DNA of 48,953 bases, taken from contig JAGQKG010000002.1 in NCBI GenBank assembly GCA_020430245.1, positions 1 through 48,953 of the forward strand, written 5' to 3'. The notes under the pieces are model-generated. The model had not been told where the DNA came from, searched no databases, and worked only from the letters and a program-made list of their open reading frames with translations. This DNA comes from Nitrospira sp. (GTDB taxonomy: Bacteria > Nitrospirota > Nitrospiria > Nitrospirales > UBA8639). Numbering within the stretch: position 1 is the stretch's first letter; each line of letters begins with the position of its first letter. The position numbers and the translations under genes were made by a program. Positions 18,870 through 27,857 of the stretch are shown piece after piece.

Positions 18870-19094
18870 ATCTTCCTCCTCTTCAACTCACTTCCGCATA
18901 TGTTGGTGTCGGTAAACAATTCAGCGAATGCATAGAGAGAAACAGGGTAACGGTTTGATGCAGTTTTCGGCATTTCCTCTATGTCTCTTGAGTCACTTTT
19001 TGGTATGCTTTTCGCCGATAGCGACAAAGAGTGTTCCTTAACAAATTCCTTGATATTCCATTCAATCGTTCACTCCCATTTTTTCTGAAGCCTC

Positions 19095-19862
19095 GTGAAT
19101 CAACGATACCCGATCTCCAGCAGACAAAATTCCCATTTTAAAAGATGGGTATCATTACTGGACTCTCATGGGATAAAGCGTCATCACCTCTGCCTTGTTT
19201 CTGGGAATAAACTCCGAAGGGAAATCGGGACGCATGCCGGGGTAACCGTCCATGAAATCTTGTTTCCCCCATCCTGGACCTCCAGGGAGGATTTCCCCTC
19301 TCACGCCTTTCACTATGAACTGTCCTATTCGCTGTTTCAGGAGTTAGACGTGTTTGGGACGAAAGAACCGCTCTTGGTCTGCGTCGTCCCCGAAATGTCT
19401 CGTAGAGATCTCAGTCTGGCCCCAAACGGATTGGAGGTTCTGTGCCCGATTGGAGACCCGGGAAACCTTGGAGCCTTACTCCGGTGTTGTCGAGCCTTTG
19501 ACGTGCGAACGGTTGTGTTGCTTCAGGAAGCCGTTCATCCATTCCATCCGAAGGTCATTCGTGCCAGTAGCGGTGCGGTGTTTGTCCAGGCCTTGCAATG
19601 GGCAGACTCCATTACCGCCCTGGATACCCCCGAAACATTGCAATGGATTACCGCATTAGATCTACACGGGACAAATTTGTCTAGGGTACAATGGTCTAAA
19701 CATGTTCGACTCCTTATTGGAGAGGAAGGGATAGGTGTTCCACCCTTTCAGTTTTTGGAACGCCTGTGTATTCCCCAGATTCATCCATCGATCCCATTAA
19801 ATGCAACAGTCGCAGGCAGCATAGCTCTCTATGCGTATCGCCAACACCACTCACAACCCTAA
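19095..19862 (+). CDS. SpoU/TrmH-family RNA 2'-O-methyltransferase
   Basis: A knotted SPOUT methyltransferase acting on tRNA or rRNA with SAM. Its three SpoU motifs are visible: IGDPGNLGALLRCCRAFDV, LLIGEEGIGVPPF and IPLNATVAGSIALYAYR. The N-terminal part (SSRQNSHFKRWVSLLD) resembles the short substrate-binding domain of the family. The frame opens at a GTG; an ATG is not available nearby. The exact target nucleotide cannot be given. The DUF1653 gene follows on the same strand after 80 bases. Confidence 0.85.
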   Translation: MNQRYPISSRQNSHFKRWVSLLDSHGIKRHHLCLVSGNKLRREIGTHAGVTVHEILFPPSWTSREDFPSHAFHYELSYSLFQELDVFGTKEPLLVCVVPEMSRRDLSLAPNGLEVLCPIGDPGNLGALLRCCRAFDVRTVVLLQEAVHPFHPKVIRASSGAVFVQALQWADSITALDTPETLQWITALDLHGTNLSRVQWSKHVRLLIGEEGIGVPPFQFLERLCIPQIHPSIPLNATVAGSIALYAYRQHHSQP

Positions 19863-19942
19863 CCTATGACGATCGAACCATTTACCAGGGGCTCTATAAC
19901 CGGTTGTGGCATCACTCAACTGAAACAACACTCATCCATCTT

Positions 19943-20251
19943 ATGAACACCCCACTGCCGCCTCAAGACCAGACCCTTACGATAATTCAACCCGGTAGAT
20001 ATCGTCACTATAAAGGGAAAGAATACCAAGTGATTGGCGTCGCCAAACATTCGGAAACAGAAGAAGATTTCGTGGTCTACCGGACACTCTATGGCGCAGG
20101 TGACCTTTGGATCAGACCGGCAAAGATGTTTAAGGAGAAAATTGAAATGGAGGGGAAACTAGTCTTCCGATTTGAATGGATCGACGATGCCAAGGCTGAG
20201 ACAGACCCCACGACCATCAAAGCGCAAAAAGACTCGCCTGAATCTGTCTAG
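19943..20251 (+). CDS. DUF1653 family protein
   Basis: About 102 aa. The core matches DUF1653: GRYRHYKGKEYQVIGVAKHS, then VVYRTLYGAGDLWIRPAKMF. This is a small beta-rich fold of unknown function, often found in bacteria as a stand-alone gene. I start at the ATG at 19943 because the open frame upstream of it overlaps the SpoU gene and has no conserved sequence. The C-terminal 20 residues are charged and probably disordered. Confidence 0.8.
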   Translation: MNTPLPPQDQTLTIIQPGRYRHYKGKEYQVIGVAKHSETEEDFVVYRTLYGAGDLWIRPAKMFKEKIEMEGKLVFRFEWIDDAKAETDPTTIKAQKDSPESV

Positions 20252-20470
20252 TCAGATAGGATACCTTTCCAGTTTGGTTACTAGTCCGGCGATTCACATC
20301 AGGGCACCCATCCCTCAAACAGGAATGGGTTCCCTTGGAAACGTCTTATTGGCCAGCCGAACACAATTTATGATTCCACTTCGAGAGGCTCCTGTGAAGT
20401 TACCTCATCTTGCACCGTGCCGATCCTGCACCGTATTCCAGAAAACATCTCTTTAATGCTCCATGGCCCC

Positions 20471-20959
20471 TCACAACTGCTCTGCCAACACAGCACGCGT
20501 TTGTTCTTCTCGATAGGCTTGCAACCGTTTGGAGAGGGAAGCATCCGCCAATGCTAAAATCGCAGCAGCCAACAACGCCGCATTCACGGCACCCGCGCTC
20601 CCTATCGCCAAGGTTCCTACAGGAATACCTTTGGGCATTTGAACAATCGACAAGAGGGAATCGAGGCCTTGCAGGGCCTTTGATTGCATGGGAACACCCA
20701 ACACCGGCAATTGCGTTTTTGCGGCAATCACCCCGGCTAAATGGGCAGCCCCTCCAGCCCCAGCAATAAACACCTGCGCTCCACGAGCTTCCGCCTCATT
20801 AATATACTCCACCAACGCATCTGGAGCCCTATGCGCAGAAAGGACCCGACTTTCATGTGTTATTTGGAGCTTGGTAAGGGTCTCACTGGCTAATCTCATA
20901 GTATCCCAATCAGATTTGCTTCCCATAATAATCGCGACCCGAAGTGATGACTCAGCCAT
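20471..20959 (-). CDS. purE: N5-carboxyaminoimidazole ribonucleotide mutase
   Basis: Class I PurE, which converts N5-CAIR to CAIR in purine synthesis in the cytosol. The 162-aa chain has [11 protein letters not shown] for the phosphate site, VLSAHRAPD with the catalytic His, and [17 protein letters not shown], all intact. A ribosome-binding site (aaggag) precedes the ATG. The usual partner purK is not adjacent, so it would have to lie elsewhere. The 219-base gap to the DUF1653 gene shows nothing I can name. Confidence 0.95.
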   Translation of the reverse strand: MAESSLRVAIIMGSKSDWDTMRLASETLTKLQITHESRVLSAHRAPDALVEYINEAEARGAQVFIAGAGGAAHLAGVIAAKTQLPVLGVPMQSKALQGLDSLLSIVQMPKGIPVGTLAIGSAGAVNAALLAAAILALADASLSKRLQAYREEQTRAVLAEQL

Positions 20960-21210
20960 ACGTTCTTGTACTCCTTTTTATTTTTCTATTCTTCTTAAAT
21001 GACAATGGATGGGGGAAAAATCCATGTCCCGGATAGCCGAGCTTACGATAGCGCATCTGGACCCAAGTTGACCATATAGCGGGAACTGCCTTACACTAAA
21101 ATACCTCTGAATTTTTGAAAAAATCCCAATGAGAGCCAACAAACTTTCTCACGGGTTTTTCCCCTGGGAGATATTATTATTCACTTTATTCATCATGGGA
21201 GAGAAATATT

Positions 21211-21846
21211 ATGGCAATACGTCTGGGAGATGAAGCACCAAATTTTACAGCAGAAACGACACAAGGCACCGTGAATTTCCATGAGTGGCTTGGGAACGGA
21301 TGGGGTATCCTCTTTTCACACCCCAAGGATTTTACGCCAGTATGCACCACGGAATTGGGCACCATGGCGAACATGACGGAAGAGTTTAAAAAACGAAACG
21401 TGAAAGTACTGGCGATAAGCGTGGATCCGCTCGACTCCCATACCGGTTGGATCAAGGACATCAATGAAACCCAACACTGCACGGTGAATTATCCTATTAT
21501 TGCCGACCCCGAAAAAAAGGTCGCGAACCTCTATGATATGATTCACCCTAATGCCCTCGATAATATGACTGTTCGCTCGGTATTCGTGATCGGACCAGAT
21601 AAAAAAGTCAAATTAACTCTCACTTATCCGGCCTCAACTGGAAGAAATTTCAACGAAATTCTTCGTGTGGTCGACTCACTACAATTAACGGCCAAACATA
21701 AAGTTGCCACACCGGCCAATTGGAAAGACGGAGAGGATTGTATCATTACTCCAGCTGTGACGGATGCAGAAATCCCCGCGCTGTTCCCGAAAGGTCATCG
21801 TGCGGTGAAACCCTATCTGCGTTTCACCCCGCAACCCAATCGCTAG
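21211..21846 (+). CDS. 1-Cys peroxiredoxin (Prx6 type)
   Basis: Reduces peroxides. The 211-aa protein has the active-site motif HPKDFTPVCTTELG with peroxidatic Cys45 and the extended C-terminal domain of Prx6 enzymes (ATPANWKDGEDCIITPAV, then PYLRFTPQP). No second resolving Cys is at the position used by 2-Cys enzymes. A Shine-Dalgarno-like gggagag lies upstream. No dedicated reductase gene is next to it, and no OxyR-type site was recognised. Confidence 0.92.
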   Translation: MAIRLGDEAPNFTAETTQGTVNFHEWLGNGWGILFSHPKDFTPVCTTELGTMANMTEEFKKRNVKVLAISVDPLDSHTGWIKDINETQHCTVNYPIIADPEKKVANLYDMIHPNALDNMTVRSVFVIGPDKKVKLTLTYPASTGRNFNEILRVVDSLQLTAKHKVATPANWKDGEDCIITPAVTDAEIPALFPKGHRAVKPYLRFTPQPNR

Positions 21847-21864
21847 AGCTTCTGAAAAAGTTGA

Positions 21865-21892
21865 GGCAGCGCCACCCATGGGTGGCGCTGCC
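21865..21892 (+). terminator. Perfect 28-base palindrome after the peroxiredoxin gene
   Basis: The sequence ggcagcgccaccca followed by its exact complement forms a 14-bp hairpin or cruciform 18 bases after the stop. It lacks a clear T-tract (tgttatgc follows), so it may be a rho-independent-like terminator, an mRNA 3' stabiliser or a protein site. The remaining bases to 22232 hold no gene I can support. Confidence 0.6.
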
Positions 21893-22232
21893 TGTTATGC
21901 ATCCAATCTTTCATTCCCCCATCTCCTCCGATTTGCTGAATTTTTGTCTCTCACAAGGCTTCTGGTGCCTTATGACTCTTGCCCACGACTATTCCAGGGT
22001 TAGAGGTACGTACAGAATCGCAAGTGTCTTAGGACCACACAATGCCAGAAGAACACGTATACCCAAATTTTGCACGAGGGTGGGTGAGAGCACCGACAGA
22101 CAAATTAAATATCCCCACCCGGATTCACTTCCGTGCATCCCTTCTCAGAAGGCGCTCCTAATAGAGGAACAGCTGTGGGTATTCAAGGAAAAAATTGAAA
22201 AGGGACGAGAACGAATTGCGGGAAGAGAGCCG

Positions 22233-22643
22233 TCAAGATTGATGAGTCTCAAATAGGGCCACATCCAACCCATAAGTGCGATGACAGGATCCACATCTGA
22301 ATTCTACGGCAGACTGTTCGATTTGGACCAAGCTGACCCGGACATCGTTGGGATGGGTCTGAACACATCCTTGAAGCAGGAACAGCTCATGGCTATCACT
22401 CGTGGTATTCTCTCCTGATGAGGCGTTCGCCTGCGGAAGGGTTAAACGATGGCGCATCCGACAATTCGTACAAAGCACACCGACAATTTGCGGGGGAGAA
22501 ACAAGTTTAATATTCAGACACAGCGGATGTACCGAGAAACATTGCTGAAGAAAGGCTCCGCTTTTATGGACGCTCATACGGTTGATCCCAACAATTGCCT
22601 TGTGTAAAAATTTACTTTTTGACCCAAAGGATCTCTTGCTCAT
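22233..22643 (-). CDS. Hypothetical protein with two Cys pairs (zinc-ribbon-like)
   Basis: About 136 aa from the ATG at 22643. Two Cys pairs, CTNCRMRH and CGSCHRTY, are spaced like a zinc ribbon split by a segment of about 60 residues. The rest has no named domain. A longer frame runs back to 22730, but that part overlaps the upstream lipoprotein gene. Position and strand suggest that it is the last gene of the ettA operon. Function unknown; a nucleic-acid or protein-binding zinc module is only a guess. Confidence 0.5.
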   Translation of the reverse strand: MSKRSFGSKSKFLHKAIVGINRMSVHKSGAFLQQCFSVHPLCLNIKLVSPPQIVGVLCTNCRMRHRLTLPQANASSGENTTSDSHELFLLQGCVQTHPNDVRVSLVQIEQSAVEFRCGSCHRTYGLDVALFETHQS

Positions 22644-22663
22644 TCCTGCTGAATGAATCCGGC

Positions 22664-23116
22664 CTAGCCAGAAAGTCCGCGTTGAAACGGGTCCGGGGGT
22701 TGGGGAATTGGGCAAATCTCCCGCTCCCAATGACGCAAGATCCCCTCTTTATCAAAGGTCAAAATATACATAAAACAAAATACCTTTTCACGCGGGCCAC
22801 CTTGAGCCCCGCCCATCAGACTTCCAGCCTGCTTTCCCAAGGCTTTTACTCCGGACGGATCCAATTCGCTTTCAGACATGGCAAACCTGTAGGTCCAAGT
22901 GGTCTTGTCTGAAAGCAACGGATCTTTGACCATATGAGGTTTTCCCAACTTCCCTTTGACATCCGATTGCGTTAATACCCCAACACCATTGTCGAAATAA
23001 CTATCACGCCAGTGAGAACAGGCCACAAGCGCGAGACAGAGCATAAAAACCACACATGGAATTAATTGGTTCACAACAAGACGATGAGGCGTCACACTGC
23101 TGGATGACTCAATCAT
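22664..23116 (-). CDS. Putative lipoprotein, SmpA/OmlA-like
   Basis: 150 aa. The N-terminus has a charged start, a hydrophobic core and a lipobox-like LVAC, so it is probably a lipoprotein, with Cys near residue 33. The mature part begins like small outer-membrane lipoproteins of the SmpA/BamE type (VGVLTQSDVKGKLGKPHMVK, FDKEGILRHWE), where a linker of this kind precedes a two-strand sheet. The match is weak and it may be another small lipoprotein family. It overlaps the upstream membrane-protein gene by four bases (ATGA). Confidence 0.65.
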   Translation of the reverse strand: MIESSSSVTPHRLVVNQLIPCVVFMLCLALVACSHWRDSYFDNGVGVLTQSDVKGKLGKPHMVKDPLLSDKTTWTYRFAMSESELDPSGVKALGKQAGSLMGGAQGGPREKVFCFMYILTFDKEGILRHWEREICPIPQPPDPFQRGLSG

Positions 23117-23388
23117 CCCCCCTTGCCTTGTGAACTGACAAAACAGGCCTTCACTAATGCAAACACTTGAGCAACTAAGCCTGTCGCGATGATCCCTAAG
23201 GCGGTCGGAAGCATAGGAGACCCCGGATGTTCCAAGCCATGAATACCCAGCATAAACCCTGCCGCAACAAACAGCATGCCTATGACCCTGGCAATCATGA
23301 CCGAACTACGTTTCCCGGCCGATCTTGAAGGAGAAGGAGCTTCCCCTGAGGAAGATGGTATTTTGAAAGGTTCTCTTGGCATCCGCAT
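23113..23388 (-). CDS. Small two-helix membrane protein
   Basis: 91 aa. The first 30 residues are polar and Ser/Pro-rich, followed by two hydrophobic segments (MIARVIGMLFVAAGFMLGI and ALGIIATGLVAQVFALV) joined by a short loop. I recognise no family. The ATG sits 4 bases after the ettA stop, and its own stop overlaps the next gene, so it is translated within the ettA operon. An inner-membrane location is inferred. Confidence 0.6.
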   Translation of the reverse strand: MRMPREPFKIPSSSGEAPSPSRSAGKRSSVMIARVIGMLFVAAGFMLGIHGLEHPGSPMLPTALGIIATGLVAQVFALVKACFVSSQGKGG

Positions 23389-23392
23389 TCTT

Positions 23393-25078
23393 TCAGGATT
23401 TGGTCAGTTTTCTGTATCGGATTTGATGGGGGCGATCTGCAACCTTCCCTAATCGCTTTTTTCGATTGGCTTCGTATTCACTGTAATTGCCTTCATACCA
23501 GCTCACCTGGCTGTTCCCTTCAAAGGCTAATATATGGGTGGCTACCCGATCTAGAAACCAACGGTCGTGACTACTGATCACCGCACATCCTCCAAAATGA
23601 TCCAATCCCTCCTCTAAAGCCCGCAGCGTGTTGACATCCAAATCGTTCGTCGGCTCATCCAGCAACAACAGGTTCGCACCTTCCTTCAGCGTGCGGGCTA
23701 AATGAACCCGGTTGCGTTCCCCACCGGATAAGTCCTTAACCATTTTTTGTTGATCAGATCCGGAAAAATTAAATCGGGACACATACCCACGTGAATTCAC
23801 TTCCACCTTTCCTAATGTCACAGTTTCTTTTCCATCGGAAATACATTCCCAGACGTTCAAATTGCCATCAATCTGACGATTCTGATCTACATAGCCCAGT
23901 GTAACAGTTTCCCCCAAAGTGAGAGTGCCCGTATCCGAGTGAACCAACCCGGCAATAATTTTAAACAGGGTGGACTTTCCCGCCCCATTTGGGCCAACCA
24001 CACCAACGATACCGCCTTTGGGCAATGAAAACGAGAGATTATCAAACAGGAGGCAATCCCCATAGCTCTTCGAGAGATTAATGGCTTCCACCACGACATC
24101 ACCAAGGCGAGGGCCAGAAGGAATATAAATCTCTAAATCCTCAGTTTGTTGACTCTGCCCTTCACTTACTAATTGCTCATACTTCGTCACGCGGGCTTTC
24201 CCTTTGGCTTGGCGGCCTTTGGGAGACATGCGAATCCATTCCAGTTCCCGCTCCAACGTTTTTTGTCGTTTCGACTGGGATTTTTCTTCCTGCGCCAACC
24301 TCGCCTGTTTCTGCTCCAACCACGAAGAATAGTTGCCCTGGAAGGGAATCCCTTGCCCACGGTCCAACTCCAGGATCCACCCAGCCACATTGTCTAGAAA
24401 ATACCGGTCATGGGTCACCGCAATCACGGTGCCCTTATATTCCTGAAGGTGTTGTTCCAACCACCCTACCGTTTCCGCATCTAAATGGTTTGTGGGCTCA
24501 TCAAGCAGCAAGATGTCGGGTTCCTGGATCAGCAACCGGCACAAAGCCACCCTCCGACGTTCGCCCCCGGACAAGTGGTCAACTTTGGTATCCGGTGGTG
24601 GACAGCGAAGGGCATCCATGGCGATTTCCAACTGATGTTCCAATTCCCACCCATTGACCGCTTCGATTTGCTCTTGCAGCCTGCCCTGCCGTTCGAGCAA
24701 CTTTTCCATCTCTTCGGGACTCACATCTCCGGAAAAAGCCTGACTGATCTCTTCGTAATCTCGAAGCAATTTGGCAACCTCGGCCCGCCCTTCTTCAACG
24801 ACTTCTTTCACCGTTTTCCCAGGCTCCAAATACGGCTCCTGTTCAAACAGTCCTATGGAATACCCCTTCGAGAAGGTAATGTTCCCGATATAGTTGGTAT
24901 CCACGCCGGCAATAATTCTGAGAAGGGTACTCTTTCCCGATCCATTCAATCCCAATACACCGATTTTTGCCCCGTAAAAAAATGACAGGTAGATATCTTT
25001 CAAGACCTGCTTTTTCGGGGGATGGATGCGGCCCACACCCACCAAAGAAAATATAATTTGTCGATCATTCGTACTCAT
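23393..25078 (-). CDS. ettA: ABC-F translation factor EttA
   Basis: A soluble twin-ATPase that binds the ribosomal E site and gates entry into elongation according to ATP supply. The 561-aa chain holds NBD1 (Walker A GLNGSGKST, signature LSGGERRRVALCRLL, Walker B ILLLDEPTNHLD), the arm and linker region typical of EttA, and NBD2 (GPNGAGKST, LSGGERNRVHLART, LLLLDEPTNDLD). It ends with the family's YRKLTKS tail. The length fits the E. coli protein closely. It leads a minus-strand operon with a small membrane protein, a lipoprotein and a Cys-rich protein. Confidence 0.95.
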   Translation of the reverse strand: MSTNDRQIIFSLVGVGRIHPPKKQVLKDIYLSFFYGAKIGVLGLNGSGKSTLLRIIAGVDTNYIGNITFSKGYSIGLFEQEPYLEPGKTVKEVVEEGRAEVAKLLRDYEEISQAFSGDVSPEEMEKLLERQGRLQEQIEAVNGWELEHQLEIAMDALRCPPPDTKVDHLSGGERRRVALCRLLIQEPDILLLDEPTNHLDAETVGWLEQHLQEYKGTVIAVTHDRYFLDNVAGWILELDRGQGIPFQGNYSSWLEQKQARLAQEEKSQSKRQKTLERELEWIRMSPKGRQAKGKARVTKYEQLVSEGQSQQTEDLEIYIPSGPRLGDVVVEAINLSKSYGDCLLFDNLSFSLPKGGIVGVVGPNGAGKSTLFKIIAGLVHSDTGTLTLGETVTLGYVDQNRQIDGNLNVWECISDGKETVTLGKVEVNSRGYVSRFNFSGSDQQKMVKDLSGGERNRVHLARTLKEGANLLLLDEPTNDLDVNTLRALEEGLDHFGGCAVISSHDRWFLDRVATHILAFEGNSQVSWYEGNYSEYEANRKKRLGKVADRPHQIRYRKLTKS

Positions 25079-25308
25079 GCCGTTCGCTCCAATCAGTTTT
25101 CATACGATTCAAGATTTGTCAGGGTTGCAAGAAGACACATGCAGACGCCAACCTTACCAAAGGAATACGAAGATTCACAATGCAGGGCCGCAAATGGGCC
25201 CCTTTCCTTCAAATTATGACTGGGATATGCTGCCCATAAAGAAAAGGATCCGTTGTGAGCACGCCATTGAATTAGAGCCGAGACAGAGTATGATAAAGAA
25301 AGGCACAC

Positions 25309-25959
25309 ATGACGCGGGTCTTTCAGATCATGGAACACGCTCAAGTATCTCGCTCAACAATCTGTCCACCTAAACTCAGATCTACCACCTTGCCCAACAA
25401 CATCAAATACTGTGCTCAATGTGGAAACCTAGTTGAAGAAAAAATTCCTTTGGGTGAAACCCTCCTCAGAGCCGTATGTCCATCCTGCCGTACCATTCAC
25501 TATGAAAATCCCAAAATCGTGGCGGGAAGTATTCCCGAGTGGGACGGTAAAATTCTCTTATGCCGGCGAGCCATTGAGCCTCGGTTAGGGCTCTGGACCT
25601 TCCCGGCTGGATTTATGGAATTAGGTGAGAGCACCGAAGAGGCGGCAGCCCGGGAAACCCTGGAAGAAGCCCACGCAGAAATCAGCATTCATAGCTTATT
25701 TGGTATATTTAGCCTTCCGCATGTCTCTCAGGTCTACGTGGTCTACCGGGCCCATCTACAAAACCTGAACTTTAAACCCGGCCCGGAAAGCCTGGATGTC
25801 CAACTGATTTCCCTAGCCGACATCCCCTGGAAGGATCTGGCCTTCCCGGTCATCCACGAATCGTTAACCCGATACGTCAATGACATCCAAGCAGCCACAC
25901 CGCAAACCCATTCCGCCGTCGTCCCTACCCAAAAGCCACCTTCCTTTTATTCATCCTAA
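25309..25959 (+). CDS. NUDIX hydrolase with N-terminal zinc ribbon
   Basis: Likely cleaves a nucleoside-diphosphate derivative such as ADP-ribose or NADH. A zinc ribbon comes first (YCAQCG and CPSC about 40 residues apart, then the NPK motif HYENPKIVAGSIPEWDGKILL), followed by the NUDIX box GFMELGESTEEAAARETLEE. The catalytic Glu pair is kept; the usual Gly after the box is His. The start is uncertain: the ATG at 25309 or the later one at 25330 (MEHAQ) would both fit. A Pro/Ser-rich C-terminal tail follows. It stands alone on its strand beside the retroelement region. Confidence 0.88.
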   Translation: MTRVFQIMEHAQVSRSTICPPKLRSTTLPNNIKYCAQCGNLVEEKIPLGETLLRAVCPSCRTIHYENPKIVAGSIPEWDGKILLCRRAIEPRLGLWTFPAGFMELGESTEEAAARETLEEAHAEISIHSLFGIFSLPHVSQVYVVYRAHLQNLNFKPGPESLDVQLISLADIPWKDLAFPVIHESLTRYVNDIQAATPQTHSAVVPTQKPPSFYSS

Positions 25960-26040
25960 CCATTGGCCAATGAGACCGTGTAGATGTCCTGATGGGACCT
26001 CTCTACGAACTGCCACGCCAAGCTGATTATTTTCCACCGT

Positions 26041-26097
26041 AGTGACGTTCCGGTGGAACGTCGTCTTTCCCTCCTCGTCATGGGAAATGAAATTCGG
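26041..26097 (+). repeat. Left flanking repeat of the DGR cassette, with hairpin
   Basis: A segment with the hairpin gacgttcc-ggt-ggaacgtc followed by a conserved tail (tcgtcatgggaaatga). It is about 80 percent identical, in direct orientation, to 30690-30747 on the other side of the cassette. A shorter, weaker copy (gacattccggacgaacgtcg) lies at 26168-26188. Between 26098 and 26472 the sequence also shows a repeat-like frame (FSHVVIPAGCLSEFHF on the minus strand) that I take for interspersed-repeat sequence, not a gene. Confidence 0.75.
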
Positions 26098-26472
26098 ACA
26101 AACAACCGGCTGGAATGACAACATGGGAAAATTCCGGCGGGGGCGGCCTATCCGACGGGTCTTTTGTGGACATTCCGGACGAACGTCGTTTTCGCGCTTG
26201 GGAGAAGGCTGCGGGGGATGACATCCTTGCGTTGAGGCATTGGTTGATGATGCTCACTTCGCCATTTTTCCGAACGCGTCCTCTCAAAACCAAGTGGCGT
26301 CCGGGGCCGTAGGCACGTGACCTAGCAGCCCCGAGTCGCCTCACCCCAGACCCTCTATTTGGCGTTCCCTGTTGAAAGGAGGCCGAGAAGCAGGCCCATG
26401 GACACCCGCTGTCTCACCCGAGCTGTCCCTACACAGCCCGGCTCCAGACCGGCCACTTGCCGTGCAGGTAGA

Positions 26473-26587
26473 CTGGACCAACCGGAATCCGAGATTGTTG
26501 TTCCGGTTGTCGGTGGTATTCCTGTTCCGGTTTGATGTCCGCAGATTGTCGGGATTGTTGTTCCACGACCCGCCACGTATCATCCGC
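26473..26587 (-). repeat. DGR template repeat (TR)
   Basis: Template for adenine-specific mutagenic retrohoming. On the minus strand it would encode RGGSWNNNPDNLRTSNRNRN and then TTDNRNNNLGFRLVQST, with eleven AAC/AAT codons, the classic signature of a DGR template. It aligns without gaps to the VR at 27870-27984. I count 22 mismatches in 115 bp, 19 of them at template A positions (t on the plus strand). The first 19 plus-strand bases (ctggaccaaccggaatccg) are identical and match the expected initiation-of-mutagenic-homology end. It overlaps the last codons of the RT pseudogene. It is transcribed rather than translated. Confidence 0.92.
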
Positions 26588-27437
26588 TCCCCACCATATG
26601 GCCTGCTCCCCTGATGAACCCAGCCTGGAAGAAGATAACTTTCTGCAGCCCCTCGGTATCCGCATGCCTGGCATGGCCAGCCAACTCTGCGCCGAGGCCA
26701 CGACCGTTGTCCATTCCAGGTTCCCCGCTTCACATGCGCGAACCAGGCGACGGAGTTTCTGGGCAAACCGATGCCCGTTATCGGTTTGCAGTCGACGGCG
26801 GGCGGGATACACCACATAGCCCAACACATTCAGACCATTGGAGACGGGAGAGACATGAGCCTTGCGGGGCTGAAGCCGCAAGCGCTCTACATCAAGCCGC
26901 TCGCGAACCCATGTCCGGATCTCGGCCAATCGCTGTTTGTCCTGGTCCAGGACGATGATATCGTCCACATAGCGCAAGTAAGGCCGAACCATCCATACCA
27001 GCTTGATCTCATCATCGAAATCGTACAGGTACAGATTGGTAAAAAACTGACTTGTCAAATGGCCAATGGGAAGCCCTAAACGCCATTCAAGCCGAAAAAT
27101 AAATCATCCTCGAAAAAATACTCCGGCTTCCGGTCCATGCCAGGTGAGCCGTCGATCAGTTGCTCCAAGAGTTGCATCACCTGCCTATCCCCGATGCCTC
27201 CACGAAGTTTTTCCTTCAAAAGGTTACGATCAATGGATGGAAAATACTGCTAAACATCCATCTTTAAGACATACCTATAGGTCTGCGCCCACGCTTGCTT
27301 CCGATCCCCCCCCTGCATAGCCCCCCTTGTTCAGCCGACAGGCATAGGAGTCGGCAAGAAAGGTCCGGTCTCGCAGATGTTCGATACAATTCATAACCGC
27401 ATGGTGCACGACGCGGTCGCGAAAGGGAGCAGTTTAC
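26580..27437 (-). pseudogene. DGR reverse transcriptase, inactivated
   Basis: Retron/DGR-class reverse transcriptase that would copy TR RNA into mutated cDNA. Pieces in order are [17 protein letters not shown] and [10 protein letters not shown], then YRYVLKMDV, an in-frame TAG (27250-27252) and QYFPSIDR. Next come RLGLPIGHLTSQFFTNLYL, the catalytic RYVDDIIVL (26960-26971) and, after another shift, LAGHARHADTEGLQKVIFFQ up to the TGA at 26580. At least three frameshifts (near 27306-27325, 27080 and 26680) and a stop disrupt it. The N-terminal about 60 residues are missing and replaced by avd sequence. Some shifts lie at C runs, so sequencing errors could contribute, but not to the stop codons. 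Confidence 0.88.
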
Positions 27438-27683
27438 CTCGTGGGCCAGTCGCCAGACGTGTCGCAACACCTCCAATTTAACATTGGCCTGTTTCAACAA
27501 GGCCGTCTTATTGTGGGTATAGGCAGCCTCAACCAAGAGTTCCAGCACTGTGAGCAACACCGTTTTCACGCGTTCTTCCAAGGTGAACCGCCGGGCACAA
27601 GGAAATTTATTCACCTGCGGGATCATCTAGAGGAGCAGGTCGTGACAAGACTGAACGGCTTGGGGCACATTGGAAGGAGACAT
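27437..27683 (-). pseudogene. avd: avd, DGR accessory four-helix-bundle protein, truncated
   Basis: Avd binds the reverse transcriptase and TR RNA during mutagenic retrohoming. The frame begins MSPSNVPQAVQSCHDLLL, hits TAG (27627-27629, where Trp would be expected) and continues IPQVNKFPCARRFTLEERVK, then LELLVEAAYTHNKTALLKQA and LEVLRHVWRLAHEV. That is the four-helix bundle up to roughly helix 3. At about 27437 the sequence switches to RT sequence out of frame, so the avd C-terminus and the RT N-terminus were lost together in one deletion. Confidence 0.8.
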
Positions 27684-27857
27684 GAAATTCTCAACGATCT
27701 TTCCACCTGGGTGGGATGGCCCACCTTATGTGTCCCTTCTTGGGGTAGCGACATGTCGATGACACGTCTTTGAAAAATGGAAACGGGGGCGCCTCACCGG
27801 GGCGGCTCTACAAACAATTCGGAAGAGGAAAAGGGTAAAAGGATAGAGGACAAAGGT

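Noticed and set aside
21720-22256. 178-codon plus-strand frame after the peroxiredoxin gene
   Set aside because: It starts inside the peroxiredoxin gene in another frame, crosses the palindrome and has no family likeness.
26078-26344. Minus-strand frame of 88 codons left of the DGR (and its plus-strand mirror 26115-26312)
   Set aside because: It includes a palindrome-rich stretch read in several frames (HVVIPAG type) that I recognise as interspersed-repeat sequence, with no ribosome-binding site or family.
26341-26829. 162-codon minus-strand frame containing the Asn-rich TR
   Set aside because: It is a frame-shifted RT tail that runs into the TR. The Asn-rich segment is explained by the template repeat and is not a separate protein.
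27264-27626. 120-codon minus-strand frame read as one protein
   Set aside because: The first 65 codons are avd, but the rest is RT sequence in the wrong frame after a deletion junction, so it is a pseudogene product.
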